A stretch of DNA of 32,988 bases. Origin: Bacteroidota bacterium. GTDB taxonomy: Bacteria > Bacteroidota > Bacteroidia > Chitinophagales > Chitinophagaceae. Position numbers and translations under genes: made by a program. The stretch is taken from the NCBI GenBank assembly GCA_023422565.1, contig JAFAGR010000011.1, positions 1 through 32,988 of the forward strand, in the 5' to 3' direction. Every line of letters starts with the position of its first letter. Position 1 is the first letter of the stretch. The notes beneath the pieces were generated by a model that ran no database searches, was not told the DNA's origin, and worked only from the letters and a program-made list of their open reading frames with translations. Below, piece by piece: positions 1 to 10,100 of this stretch.

Positions 1-8
1 ATCTGGTA

Positions 9-66
9 GATGGTTCGTGTCTCACGAACCAAACAAACGCCCGTCACGAACAAGTGAAGAACCATC
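9..66. repeat. Strong hairpin with competing partner arms at the left edge
   Basis: Bases 11-19 (TGGTTCGTG) pair perfectly with 23-31 (CACGAACCA) around a 3-nt loop. Two further copies of parts of the right arm follow: CACGAAC at 45-51 and GAACCATC at 59-66. The latter is fully complementary to 9-16. There is no T tract directly after the stem. It lies upstream of the candidate promoter for the first gene, so it may be the 3' end structure of a gene outside the window or an operator. Confidence 0.5.
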
Positions 67-68
67 CA

Positions 69-98
69 TTGAATCTGGAATAATATTCCGTATATTTA
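69..98 (+). promoter_or_regulatory. Candidate Bacteroidota promoter for the sugar dehydrogenase
   Basis: TTG at 69-71, a 19-bp spacer, then TATATTTA at 91-98. This matches the Bacteroidota primary-sigma pattern TTTG / TAnnTTTG with one mismatch in the -7 element. Transcription would begin near 105, giving a leader of about 75 nt before the ATG at 180. Assigned by pattern only. Confidence 0.45.
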
Positions 99-179
99 TG
101 TTCTCCTATTAACACCTCCCAAACAACTGCTTCCGAATAACTGACCCGCCGGCCCTGCACACCAATAAATTTTCTTTTT

Positions 180-1853
180 ATGAAAAGATATTGCCTCGCA
201 TTCTGCTGCCTGCTATTTTCAAAATTATCATCGGCGCAAACGGTTCTGTATAACCTTGGTACTACCACGGTTGAAACAAGTACATTGTTCACCAGCCCGC
301 AACTGCCCTGGGAGTTGAAGTACGGTCCCGGAGACTCATTATGGATGACCACAAGAACTGGGCAGGTATACCGGGTCCATAACACAAACGGCGGTTCAAC
401 CTTACTTCTCGATCACAGTGCTAATGTATGGCAGGTGAATGAATCGGGCATGCTTGGCTTCGCATTTCATCCACAATTTTCAACCAACCCCTATGTGTTC
501 ATTGTGTACACGTATACTTCAGGCGGACTCAACCGCGAACGCCTTTCACGATTTACTTATTCGGGAAATACGCTGAACAGTGAGCTTGTTATTTTCGATG
601 GCGGAAACATTCTCGCATCAAATATCCATAACGGATCGCGTGTGGTTATTTTATCAGACAACACTTTGTTAATGACAACCGGCGATGCCGAATTGCCGAA
701 TCAGACACAAAATCTCTCTACGTTTAACGGGAAGGTTCTTCGCATGAATCTTAACGGAACAATTCCGGCAGACAATCCCGACCCTGCAAATTACGTGTAC
801 ACGAGAGGGCATAGAAACCCGCAGGGTTTAGCGCTGCATCCCAACGGTAAAGTGTATTCAACCGAACATGGCCCCTCGGCTAATGACGAATTTCAAATAA
901 TTGAGGCGGGCAGAAACTACGGCTGGCCGAATGTGCAGGGCTTTTGCGATGACGATTTCTCTGCAACTGAGTCCGCTTATTGCACGGCGAACAACATTAA
1001 GGAGCCGCTCATTTCATGGAACGTGGTTCCGGGTACTACCTGGGCACCCAGTGATATGATCTGGTACACGCATCCTTCTATCCCGGAGTTTCAGAATGCA
1101 ATGCTTATCACATTTTTAAAAACAAGTAAAATAAATGTAGTGAGGTTGAATGCCTCCGGCGATGCCGTTACCTCTCAGCAGGATTTCTTCGCCTTTACCT
1201 GGGGCCGGCTTCGGGATATAACAGCCGCACCCAATGGTGACATTTTTATCGCCACCAATACATCTCCCTTTCGCATAATTAAAATGCGCGCTACCGGTCC
1301 GGTTCCTGTTTCAGTTACCGGGTTCAACTACGATTGTATCGAAAACGGTCGCATCAAATTCTCATGGCAATCCCACATCGAACAAAATAATCGCAGGTTC
1401 GTACTCGAAACAAGCGATGACGGAATAAACTTTCGCTCTGTGGCTTCTGTTCCTTCCCTGGCAGCTAACGGTAATTCTTCGGCTCCGCTCAATTACAGTT
1501 ATGTTTATGAAAGTGCAACCCCGGGAATTTCTTATTACAGGATATATAGTGAGGATTTTGACGGTCGGAAACAATTTCTTCCCTTACTAACGGTTGAATG
1601 CAGGCCTTTTTCATCGATGCGCCTGGTGCCAAATCCTGCCACAAACCGTGCGGTATTACAAACCCGATCAAACGAAAGGCTGCAGCTGAAAATATTCGAC
1701 GGACTTGGAAAACAGGTTTATTCCGGAAACGGCAGGGGAGATATCGAACTACCTGTAAGCCGGTTACAGCCGGGCCTGTATTCAATTCTGGCAGCGAACG
1801 AAAACGGAACGATAATATACCGGGACAAACTGGTGATCGCTTCCGGTTATTAA
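180..1853 (+). CDS. Secreted PQQ-dependent sugar dehydrogenase (GSDH family) with T9SS sorting domain
   Basis: 557 aa. A signal peptide ends at Ala19 and the predicted mature protein starts with Gln20. Residues about 25-390 are a glucose/sorbosone dehydrogenase beta-propeller: GMLGFAFHPQF, the IHNGSR segment with the conserved His, and the GHRNPQGLALHPNGKVYSTE / GPSANDEF / NYGWP block are family hallmarks. Known family members oxidise aldose sugars using PQQ. Residues about 395-475 look like an Ig/Fn3-type linker domain. The last 80 residues (from LVPNPA to the end) are a type A T9SS C-terminal sorting domain, so the protein is probably secreted or surface-anchored. It is monocistronic, with the next gene on the opposite strand and 19 bp between stops. 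The exact sugar substrate cannot be read from sequence. Confidence 0.88.
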   Translation: MKRYCLAFCCLLFSKLSSAQTVLYNLGTTTVETSTLFTSPQLPWELKYGPGDSLWMTTRTGQVYRVHNTNGGSTLLLDHSANVWQVNESGMLGFAFHPQFSTNPYVFIVYTYTSGGLNRERLSRFTYSGNTLNSELVIFDGGNILASNIHNGSRVVILSDNTLLMTTGDAELPNQTQNLSTFNGKVLRMNLNGTIPADNPDPANYVYTRGHRNPQGLALHPNGKVYSTEHGPSANDEFQIIEAGRNYGWPNVQGFCDDDFSATESAYCTANNIKEPLISWNVVPGTTWAPSDMIWYTHPSIPEFQNAMLITFLKTSKINVVRLNASGDAVTSQQDFFAFTWGRLRDITAAPNGDIFIATNTSPFRIIKMRATGPVPVSVTGFNYDCIENGRIKFSWQSHIEQNNRRFVLETSDDGINFRSVASVPSLAANGNSSAPLNYSYVYESATPGISYYRIYSEDFDGRKQFLPLLTVECRPFSSMRLVPNPATNRAVLQTRSNERLQLKIFDGLGKQVYSGNGRGDIELPVSRLQPGLYSILAANENGTIIYRDKLVIASGY

Positions 1854-1872
1854 GAACAAAAGTCAGATAAAC

Positions 1873-2028
1873 TTACATCAGGTCAAGCGCAAGCGCGAAG
1901 AATGTTACGTTAAACGGCAATACCATTGAGCAATATCCGCCTGCAACTGCATAAACGCCAAAAAAGGCTACTACCGAAAGAAGGAAAAGCACCCAATATA
2001 GTCCACGTGATTTTTTTGCAGTTTGCAT
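1873..2028 (-). CDS. Small hydrophobic membrane protein, 51 aa
   Basis: The ORF can be extended to 2076, but I choose the internal ATG at 2028 (MQTAKKSRGLYW). A candidate promoter lies at 2047-2076, so its transcript could not include the longer start. The chosen product has a short positively charged head, then two hydrophobic stretches (about residues 11-29 and 32-49) ending in ALDLM, consistent with two membrane spans. The pattern of a basic N-terminus plus a LPF..TFFALA-like C-terminus resembles small conserved membrane proteins of Bacteroidota, but I cannot name a family. Its stop faces that of the sugar dehydrogenase 19 bp away. Function unknown. Confidence 0.6.
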   Translation of the reverse strand: MQTAKKSRGLYWVLFLLSVVAFFGVYAVAGGYCSMVLPFNVTFFALALDLM

Positions 2029-2046
2029 GTGCTGATAAGTTTTGTG

Positions 2047-2076
2047 CAAATATAATGCTCCCGGTCTTTCTTCCAA
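2047..2076 (-). promoter_or_regulatory. Bacteroidota-type promoter for the 51-aa membrane protein
   Basis: Read on the minus strand: TTG (2076-2074), exactly 19 bp, then TATATTTG (2054-2047), a full match to TAnnTTTG. The expected transcription start is about 2040, 12 nt before the ATG at 2028. It is one of the best promoter matches in the window and it decides the start codon of the small gene. Confidence 0.6.
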
Positions 2077-2123
2077 TTTTTGCTGATACTTTTTAAAGGC
2101 AACTGAACTAAATTGCCCGGTAT

Positions 2124-4589
2124 ATGGTCATTCATTTTTATATAAAGTATTCAACGGTTCCCGGTGAATTCATCCGGTTACGGCTTTATGATAAGCGGAT
2201 GATGGAGGAACTTACCATCGATATGCAGTTTCTGAACTCAGAGTACTGGCACACGGCAGTGGAGGAGGAAGATTTGCTAACTGCGAATGTTCTGCTTTAC
2301 GATTGCGTTTTGCTGAAAGATGGGGGGGAGCAAACTCTTTTTAGTGCCCGGAAGATCGATCTGAGAAAGATCAATGCAAAGTCGCTTGAAGTTTATGACG
2401 AAGTGGAAGAACCCGATCTTTGGAATGAGGTGTTTAAGGCTTCTGCTTTCCGGATTTGGAACCAGCCAAAAAATAAATCAGCTAAGAAAAACGCCGATAA
2501 AAATTACACCGTTGCTTTTAATGTTTTTGCACCGGCCTTGCCTCCCGGAAAGGTTCTTTGCATTACGGGAACAGGAAAAAAATTGCGTAACTGGGATTCC
2601 GAAAAGCCCTTGCTGCTATACCGGAAAGCCTCGCACTGGTCGGTAAAACTGAATCTCTCCAACGAAAAATCGGTCGCCTTTAAGTATGCCGTTTACGACA
2701 CTGCAACCCAAACCATTACGGAATGGGAGCAGGGAGCCGACCGCGTGCTTCACACTGCCGGAAAAAACTCGGTTACCTTTCTGCATCAATACGCGCGCCT
2801 TCCGCAAAAAAGCTGGAAAGGAGCGGGCGTGGCATTGCCATTGTTTTCCCTGCGAACCGAGCATGATTGGGGTGCGGGAGATTTTCGCGGGTTGGGGGCT
2901 TTTATTGAATGGCTGGCCTCATGCGGATTCAAGATGCTGCAATTACTTCCTCTTCACGATACAACGGCTACGCGTACACGAAATGATTCATATCCGTATG
3001 CGCCCATTTCCGCCTTTGCCCTGCATCCTGTTTACCTTGATGTGGAAACTCTTGCAAGAAAGGCGGGCGTCGATGTTCCGGAAGATATTGCGTTGAGGAT
3101 ACTCGCCGCAAACCGCGCCGACCGGGTTAATTGGGAAGAGGTTATGGAATTAAAAGAAACTGTGATGCGGATGGTGTTTGAAGAGGAACATCTCAATTTC
3201 CGTGACGATTATAATTGGTTCGGGTTTTTTGACCTGAACCGTGCATGGCTCGTGCCCTACGCTGTTTTTTCATATTTGCGGGATGAGTTTGGAACGGCAG
3301 ATTATTCTCAATGGAAGGAATACGCCGTGTATGATGAAGAGAAGATAGCTGACCTTGCAAGCCCGGGAAGTGAAGCTTACCATTCGATTGCGTTTTATTA
3401 TTTCCTGCAATATCATTTGCATCTCCAATTAAAAGACGCCTGCGATCTTGCCGTGAAAAATGAAATTGTGCTGAAGGGCGACCTTCCTGTAGGAGTGGCA
3501 CGGTACAGCGTGGAAACCTGGATGTATCCGCAATACTTTAACTTGCAAATGAGTTACGGAGCACCGCCGGACGCATTCAGCGATGTGGGACAAAACTGGG
3601 GTTTCCCCACTTATAATTGGGCAGAGTTAAAGGCAGATGATTACAACTGGTGGCGAAGAAGGCTCGAGAATATGAGCCAGTACTTCCAGGCGCTTCGGGT
3701 TGATCATGTGATCGGGTTGATGCGGATGTTCAGTATTCCGGTAAATACGGCAAATCCCCAACTTGGCTTTTTTGATCCCTTCATTCCTCTTGCCGAATCT
3801 GAACTCCAACGGGAAGGTATAAACGCAAATGAATTCGGGCTGATTGCGGAAGAAGGAAACCCTGAAACGATCTTTATCAGAACGGGCGGCGGCCTTCACT
3901 TTCGCATGGCTATGCAAAACACGGAATTGTTCAAAGGCCTGCCGCAATGGCTGCAGGAAAAATTAAACAGCCTGTATGAACAATTCTTCCATGAAATGCA
4001 AAATGACTTGTGGAACAGTGAAGGAGAGGAGAAACTGAAGATGCTTAAGCAAAGTTCTCCTATGCTTCTCTGCGCGGAAGACCTGGGTATGGTTCCACCA
4101 TCCTTGCCTGCGCTGTTGGCCAAACTTCGCATCCTCTGCATGCGGATAGAACGGATGCCCGTAGTGTTTGGTGAAAAATTCGCGCCCGCAGGAAGTGCGC
4201 CGTATTTAAGTGTGGTGACTACCGGCACGCATGATATGCACACAATACGCGAATGGTGGGAAGAGAATCGTACAGATATTCAGTACTATTATAACCACAT
4301 TCTTGGCCACCATGGCCTGGCCCCGTATTTCTGCGAAGCATGGATTGCGCGTGAAATACTTCTTTCTCATATGAACTCTCCGGCCATGTGGGTTGAATTT
4401 CCTATGCAGGATGTACTCGCCATGCATGAAGGATTGCGGAGGGAAAACCCTGCTGAAGAAAGGATTAACGATCCGGCAAACCCGGAGCACGTCTGGAATT
4501 TCCGGCTCCACCTCACGGTTGAAAACCTAAACGAACAAAAACAGTTTATTGAACATGTGGCCTCGCTTATTTCTGATGCAGGCAGGTAA
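2124..4589 (+). CDS. malQ: 4-alpha-glucanotransferase (GH77, amylomaltase/DPE2-like) with N-terminal starch-binding domains
   Basis: 821 aa, cytoplasmic (no signal peptide). It transfers alpha-1,4-glucan segments between maltooligosaccharides, as in glycogen/maltodextrin turnover. Residues about 1-110 and 125-230 look like two CBM20-type beta-sandwich domains, the arrangement of plant DPE2 and Bacteroides-type MalQ. The GH77 catalytic domain follows: SYPYAPISAFALHPVYLD near 290, nucleophile D527 in RVDHVIG, acid/base E652 in CAEDLG, and third acid D704 in GTHD. It begins a tight operon: the epimerase starts 9 bp after its stop. A run of seven G at 2322-2328 sits in the first CBM-like domain but the frame is intact. 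The first ATG of the frame (2124) is used; no strong Shine-Dalgarno is visible. Confidence 0.92.
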   Translation: MVIHFYIKYSTVPGEFIRLRLYDKRMMEELTIDMQFLNSEYWHTAVEEEDLLTANVLLYDCVLLKDGGEQTLFSARKIDLRKINAKSLEVYDEVEEPDLWNEVFKASAFRIWNQPKNKSAKKNADKNYTVAFNVFAPALPPGKVLCITGTGKKLRNWDSEKPLLLYRKASHWSVKLNLSNEKSVAFKYAVYDTATQTITEWEQGADRVLHTAGKNSVTFLHQYARLPQKSWKGAGVALPLFSLRTEHDWGAGDFRGLGAFIEWLASCGFKMLQLLPLHDTTATRTRNDSYPYAPISAFALHPVYLDVETLARKAGVDVPEDIALRILAANRADRVNWEEVMELKETVMRMVFEEEHLNFRDDYNWFGFFDLNRAWLVPYAVFSYLRDEFGTADYSQWKEYAVYDEEKIADLASPGSEAYHSIAFYYFLQYHLHLQLKDACDLAVKNEIVLKGDLPVGVARYSVETWMYPQYFNLQMSYGAPPDAFSDVGQNWGFPTYNWAELKADDYNWWRRRLENMSQYFQALRVDHVIGLMRMFSIPVNTANPQLGFFDPFIPLAESELQREGINANEFGLIAEEGNPETIFIRTGGGLHFRMAMQNTELFKGLPQWLQEKLNSLYEQFFHEMQNDLWNSEGEEKLKMLKQSSPMLLCAEDLGMVPPSLPALLAKLRILCMRIERMPVVFGEKFAPAGSAPYLSVVTTGTHDMHTIREWWEENRTDIQYYYNHILGHHGLAPYFCEAWIAREILLSHMNSPAMWVEFPMQDVLAMHEGLRRENPAEERINDPANPEHVWNFRLHLTVENLNEQKQFIEHVASLISDAGR

Positions 4590-4598
4590 AAAGTTTTT

Positions 4599-5612
4599 AT
4601 GAAAATTTCCTGGAAATCTTACGAGCTTCCCTTTATACATCCTTTTACAATTTCGAAAGGCACTAAAAGCGTTCAGCCCACACTGTTAGTTGAGCTGGAG
4701 CATTTCGGAATTAAAGGCTATGGCGAAGCTCCCGCCATTTCATATTATAACATTCCGGTTGAAAAAATGATTGCTGACCTGGAGCAAAAGAAGGCCTTTG
4801 TTGAGAAGTTTTCCTTCACCGATCCTGAACGGTATTGGCATTACCTGCATCATCTTTTTCCGCAGAATCCATTTTTAGTATGCGCGCTGGATATGGCGGG
4901 CTGGGATATTTTTGGAAAAATGCGCGGAGCTCCTCTGCACAAGCTTTGGGGGCTCGATACCACCAAGGCGCCGGTAACAGACTATACCATCGGGATCGAT
5001 ACTGCAGAGAAGATGATCAATAAAATTAAGGAGAAGCCATGGCCTGTTTATAAAATAAAGGTGGGGATGGAAGGAGACGTAGAGCTGGTACGTGAACTCC
5101 GGCGCCATACCACGGCTCCATTCAGGCTCGACGCAAACGGAGGCTGGTCACGCGATACGGCCCTGAAAAAAATTCTTGAACTGCAACATTTGAACGTGCA
5201 GTTAATAGAACAACCCTTACCGAAAGATGATTGGGATGGAATGAAAGAGCTTTTCAAAGCTTCGCCGCTTCCTCTTTTTGCAGATGAATCCTGTGTGGCG
5301 GAGGAAGATGTAATTCGCTGCCCGGAACATTTTCATGGAATTAATATCAAACTGACTAAGTGCAGCGGCATTACGCCTGCGCGGCGGATGATAGATAAAT
5401 GCAGGGACCTCAACCTGATGGTTATGTTGGGCTGCATGAACGAAAGTTCGGTGGGCTCTGCTGCTCTTGCACATCTTGCCCCGCTGGCAGATTTTCTGGA
5501 TATGGATGGCCCGCTTCTGCTTAAAAAGGATCTGGCAGACGGACAAAAAGTTGAAAACGGAAAGATAGTCTACAATAACCTTCCCGGGCTGGGCATCACC
5601 TTGTTAAGTTAA
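4599..5612 (+). CDS. L-Ala-D/L-Glu (dipeptide) epimerase, enolase superfamily
   Basis: 337 aa. Family members epimerise L-Ala-D-Glu from murein peptide to L-Ala-L-Glu so that it can be degraded. The muconate-lactonizing-enzyme-type architecture is clear: capping domain 1-125 and barrel from about 130. The catalytic set is complete: K152-I-K154 (KIKVG), metal ligands D178 (RLDANGG), E204 (IEQPLP) and D229 (FADES), and the opposing K251 (NIKLTK). D301-M-D303 (FLDMDGP) is the DxD signature that binds the dipeptide amino group and separates dipeptide epimerases from relatives such as o-succinylbenzoate synthase. It sits between malQ and trmH with gaps of 9 and 10 bp, so co-transcription is likely. 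Exact dipeptide preference is not readable. Confidence 0.88.
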   Translation: MKISWKSYELPFIHPFTISKGTKSVQPTLLVELEHFGIKGYGEAPAISYYNIPVEKMIADLEQKKAFVEKFSFTDPERYWHYLHHLFPQNPFLVCALDMAGWDIFGKMRGAPLHKLWGLDTTKAPVTDYTIGIDTAEKMINKIKEKPWPVYKIKVGMEGDVELVRELRRHTTAPFRLDANGGWSRDTALKKILELQHLNVQLIEQPLPKDDWDGMKELFKASPLPLFADESCVAEEDVIRCPEHFHGINIKLTKCSGITPARRMIDKCRDLNLMVMLGCMNESSVGSAALAHLAPLADFLDMDGPLLLKKDLADGQKVENGKIVYNNLPGLGITLLS

Positions 5613-5622
5613 CTTTGAAATT

Positions 5623-6213
5623 ATGACGCCCGAAAGAAGCAAAAGACTGAATGATGTTCTCGCGCACCGCCAACCAGACCTTACAGTGGTTCTGGAGAAC
5701 GTGGCTGACCCTCATAATATTTCTGCAGTTATGCGTACCTGTGATGCAGTGGGCGTGCAGGAAGTTTACATACTCAATACGGTTATTCCAAAACATAAGA
5801 AGTGGGGAACGAAGAGTTCCTCCAGCGCTGCGAAATGGCTTACCGTCCATCAGTTCAACAATGTGCAGGAATGTTTTTCTGAATTAAGAAAAAAGTATCG
5901 CAAAATTTTCACCACTCACCTTTCTTCTGACGCTGTCGGGCTTTATGATATGCAGTTGACCGAACCGGTTGCCCTCGTTTTTGGAAATGAGCACAGCGGC
6001 GTTAGCAGGGAACTTATAGAGCTGTGCGACGGTAACTTTATTATTCCACAGGTGGGCATTATTAAATCCCTTAATATTTCCGTTGCCTGCGCCGTAACTC
6101 TTTACGAAGCCTTTCGTCAAAAATCTTTGTCCGGCCATTATAACGGCCCGCGTTTGCCCGCCGCTCAAATGACCGAACTCAGGGAGCATTGGGGTTTCCT
6201 CAATGAGGAATAG
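5623..6213 (+). CDS. trmH: tRNA (guanosine-2'-O-)-methyltransferase TrmH (SpoU/SPOUT family)
   Basis: 196 aa, close to the length of single-domain TrmH enzymes. It would methylate the 2'-O of G18 in the D-loop of tRNA using SAM. The three SpoU motifs are present: motif 1 ENVADPHNISAVMRTCDAVG (residues about 25-44, with the catalytic Arg in MRT), motif 2 LVFGNEHSGVS (about 118-128), and motif 3 IPQVGIIKSLNISVACAVTL (about 140-159), which forms the trefoil-knot SAM site. A short basic C-terminal helix follows, as expected for tRNA binding. It is the last gene of the malQ operon, 10 bp after the epimerase. rRNA-specific SpoU relatives usually carry an extra N-terminal domain, which is absent here. 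Confidence 0.87.
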   Translation: MTPERSKRLNDVLAHRQPDLTVVLENVADPHNISAVMRTCDAVGVQEVYILNTVIPKHKKWGTKSSSSAAKWLTVHQFNNVQECFSELRKKYRKIFTTHLSSDAVGLYDMQLTEPVALVFGNEHSGVSRELIELCDGNFIIPQVGIIKSLNISVACAVTLYEAFRQKSLSGHYNGPRLPAAQMTELREHWGFLNEE

Positions 6214-6290
6214 TTGCCCCATCAAAATTAATTATAAGAATTCACGTGCCTATTTATTTGATTTATACGGAATTGTAATTCCCTTGGCAT

Positions 6291-6298
6291 TAGATTTG
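6291..6298 (+). promoter_or_regulatory. Candidate -7 element before the six-gene operon
   Basis: TAGATTTG at 6291-6298 is a full TAnnTTTG match, 13 bp before the ATG at 6312. The nearest upstream TTG (6273-6275) is 15 bp away, shorter than the usual 19, so the -33 part is weak. If used, the leader would be under 10 nt. The 98-bp gap after trmH is the only break before the operon. Confidence 0.35.
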
Positions 6299-6311
6299 AC
6301 TTCGCAGGGTT

Positions 6312-7169
6312 ATGTTTAAACCCGAATACAAGTTGGCTTGCTGGCTTATCGGTATCATCGCGGCGTTTGGCTCATGTGATATGACGAAGGGCAAGAAAAA
6401 ATTTCCTGATACACCTGACTACACGCTTTCCGATCCGAAAATATTACGCCTGCCTCAGGAACTGGATGAAATCTCCGGCATAGTATACTATCCTAAAGAT
6501 ACCAGCGTATTCGCTATCATTGATGAAGACGGTTTGCTTTTTAAGATCTCGCTTAAAGACCCGAAGAAGGTAAGGAAGTGGGTATTTGATAAGAAGCGTG
6601 ATTATGAAGACCTTGTTTTAATAGACAGTACGTTTTATGTGCTGATAAGCAAAGGCGATATACTCTCTCTCAAATTCCAGGGCGATTCTATCCAAACCGA
6701 AAAATCAGATTTCTCAGATGCAGGAAAAACTACGATGGAGTTTGAGTCGCTTTTTGCGCTAAACGACAGCACTCTTGTAATGATCTGTAAAGAGTGTGAG
6801 CAAGACGATAAGGAGATCGTGTCTTCCTATACTTACCATCTCTCAGATTCGGTGGGTACTTATAAGGAGTATATCCGATTCAGTACTATCGACCTGAATG
6901 CAAAACAGAATTTAAAAGGCAAACTTAAAATGTCTGCCGCTGAGCGCCATCCCATCACAGGGGATATTTACATGATATCCTCAATTCAGAATGTATTATA
7001 TGTGGCAGATGCGGAGGGAAATTACAAGGCTTCTTACGAATTGAACCCAGTGATCTATAAACAGCCCGAGGGCCTTGCCTTCACACCGGAAGGCCACATG
7101 ATCATTTCAAATGAGTTTGCCGATGAAGGCTTTGGAGAACTACTATTATTTAAAAACAACCGTAAATAG
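6312..7169 (+). CDS. SdiA-regulated family beta-propeller lipoprotein
   Basis: 285 aa. The N-terminal hydrophobic segment ends at Cys22 (FGSC), a lipobox-like site, so it is probably a lipoprotein of the cell envelope. The rest is a repeat-rich beta-propeller. The pattern DEISGIVYYPKDTSVFAIIDEDGLLFKISL and the later PEGLAFTPEGHMIISNE match the SdiA-regulated protein family (Pfam SdiA-regulated). The biochemical role of that family is not settled; it resembles esterase/phytase-like propellers. Its TAG is followed directly by the ATG of the metallophosphoesterase (zero gap), indicating translational coupling. It is the first gene of the run ending at 15870. Confidence 0.78.
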   Translation: MFKPEYKLACWLIGIIAAFGSCDMTKGKKKFPDTPDYTLSDPKILRLPQELDEISGIVYYPKDTSVFAIIDEDGLLFKISLKDPKKVRKWVFDKKRDYEDLVLIDSTFYVLISKGDILSLKFQGDSIQTEKSDFSDAGKTTMEFESLFALNDSTLVMICKECEQDDKEIVSSYTYHLSDSVGTYKEYIRFSTIDLNAKQNLKGKLKMSAAERHPITGDIYMISSIQNVLYVADAEGNYKASYELNPVIYKQPEGLAFTPEGHMIISNEFADEGFGELLLFKNNRK

Positions 7170-10100
7170 ATGAGGATATTTTTTTCCTGTTTGCTGATGA
7201 TTACCGCTCTTACTCCAAGAGCGCAGGATAGCCTGCAGGCACGCATAATATTAATTGGCGATGGCGGGCAACTTACACAAGGCCGTCATCCCGTGGTATC
7301 GGCCGTACAAAAGCATGTGAAGTTTGATGATAAAACTATAGTGCTTTACCTCGGCGATAATCTTTATAAAACGGGACTTCCTGACAATTCCATTCCCACA
7401 TACAACGTTGCAAAGGCTCCATTAGATTCCCAGATCCATATCTCCCCCAATCCAAATACCAAGGTGTATTTCATCCCGGGCAACCATGATTGGGCAAATG
7501 GGGGAGACAATGGGTACGCGTCAATATTGCGTGTTCAACAGTACATAGATCTGTTGTCGAACAAAAACGTGCAGATGTTGCCTCGCGACGGCTGCCCCGG
7601 CCCGGTCGAAGTTGAATTGACCGAGGATATCCTCATGGTTATATTAGACAGCCAGTGGTGGATACACGAATACGAAAAACCGGGTATTGAATCGGATTGT
7701 GAAACGAAAACAGAGGACGAAATTTTATTGCAGCTTGAAGATATTATCGATAAGAACCGGGATAAACTGATACTTCTTGCCATGCACCATCCCTTTAAGA
7801 GCTACGGCCCTCACGGCGGCTACTTCACGCTGAAGCAGCATGTCTTCCCATTTACGGATATCAATCCAAATTATTATTTTCCACTTCCGGTTCTTGGTTC
7901 AATTTATCCGCTCACTCGTGCGGTGTTTGGTACTTCGCAAGATCTGAAGCATCCATGGTACCAGCGAATGATTTCTTCCATTGATAATGTAATTAAAGAC
8001 AATAAGAATATAATTCATCTTTCCGGCCACGAGCATTCAATGCAATATATAGTGGATAGCGGCCGGCATTATATTGTGAGCGGAAGCGGAAGTAAGAGTA
8101 CGCGTGTTTCCAAAGGCCGCCATACCGAATTCGCCACGCCTTCCTACGGTTTCGCCACGCTGGAGGTAACCAAAAATAAGGACGTGTATACGAAGTTTTT
8201 TGAGGTGGATGGCGACTCGCTTAGCCAGGCTTTTTCAGCGCATATGTTTCGGGTTGAGAAAGTTCCGGTAGAACCGATGGACACTTCAAGAAAGATTGAA
8301 TACGCTTTCAAAGACAGCGTGGTCATATCTGCCAGTGATAAATACAAGAATTGGAACGGCTTCAAAAAAGTATTGCTCGGTTCAAACTATCACAAAGAAT
8401 GGAGTACGCCGATCACACTGAAAGAATTTAACATCCGGAAAGAAAAAGGTGGGCTAACGGTGAAAAGCCTGGGCGGTGGTAAACAAACAAAAAGTTTAAA
8501 GCTAGTGGATAAAAGAGGAAAGGAATGGACCTTAAGAACAGTGGATAAAGACCCTTCAAAGGCTCTTCCGTTCAACTTACGGGGAACCATAGCCGAAAAT
8601 ATTGTAGAGAACATGATATCGGCAAGCTATCCTTACGCGCCATTGGTTGTTCATGAAATTGCGGCCGCTGCGGGAATAATTTCGGCGCCTCCGCAATTCT
8701 TCTTTGTACCCGATGACCCTGCATTAGGCGAGTACCGCGCTCTTTTTGCCAACACCGTATGTATGCTTGAAAACCGCGACCCGACAGTGGACGACGATAC
8801 TGACAATTCAAAAAGTACGGGTAAGGTGATCAACAAGATGCTGGAGGATAATGATCATCATGTGGACCAGGAACTTGTTTTAAAAGCCCGCCTCCTGGAT
8901 ATGCTGATAGCCGACTTCGACCGCCATGCAGATCAATGGAAATGGGGAACAGGCGATACCGGGAAAGGCAAGTTATATTATCCCATTCCCCGCGATCGCG
9001 ACCAGGCCTTCTTTAAATCAGACGGCTTACTTGTTAGCTATCTTTCGAGAAGAAGAATGCCCTTCCTGGAAGGATTCAATCATAACATCCACAACATCAA
9101 AACCATGAATTCTGTAGCGAAAGATTTTGACCGAATCTTTCTCAACAACCTTGAAGAACATGTGTGGAGGAAAGTGATCGCTGAATTTCAGGCCAATATA
9201 ACCGACGATGTGATCGACCATGCTGTCACCAAATTGCCCGAACCAATTGCTGCAATGAATGCGGCCACCATAGCCGAAAAACTTAAAAGCCGGCGCGACC
9301 AGCTGATGAAGGAAGGAATGAAGTATTATCGCTTTCTTGCCAATACAGTGGCGGTTACCGGTAGCAATAAAAAAGAATTATTTCATATTAAGCCTGATTC
9401 TGCCGGAATTAAACTCGAAGTGTTTAAAAAGAATGAGGAGTCAGACTCGGCCACAGTAATGTATGAACGTGTGTTCAACATTAAAGACACCCGCGAATTG
9501 AGGCTTTTTGCCTTGAATGGAGACGATAAAATAGTTGTTGATCCTGCAGTGAAATCGAAAATAAAATTGCGCGTTATCGGTGGCAAAGGAAATGACACCT
9601 TTGACCTTCGCGGAAACATGCGCAAACTTCTTTATGACCTTTCATACGAGAAAAATCATTTCGCCAATACTGTGAAAACAAATTCTGAGGTAAGCAGCAA
9701 TCCCTCGGTAAATGAATACGATCCATCCTGGTATCAATATAACAGGGTACAATACCCGAGGATAAATATTGGGTACAATCAGGAAGACGGGTTGCTCGCC
9801 GGCCTGGGCTTTCTTCTTCAAACCCATTCTTTCCGAAATGATCCTTACGCCACGCAACAGAAGTTCACCACCTTGTTTGCACCCGCAAACAACGCATACA
9901 AACTTCAATATAATGGCGTTTTTAATAAAGTGATATCAAAGAATGATATCCTGGTGAATGCAGAAATGGTGAATCCAACGCTTAATAATTTTTTCGGGCT
10001 TGGCAACACCACAGAGCTTGATACTGATCTACCGCTGCGATATTACCGGGTGCGATATAAATATTTTGAAGCCGATGTGCTTTTTCGCAAACGCATGAAC

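Noticed and set aside
44..385. 113-aa minus-strand open frame at the left edge
   Set aside because: It overlaps the signal peptide and first strands of the sugar dehydrogenase and has no coding character.
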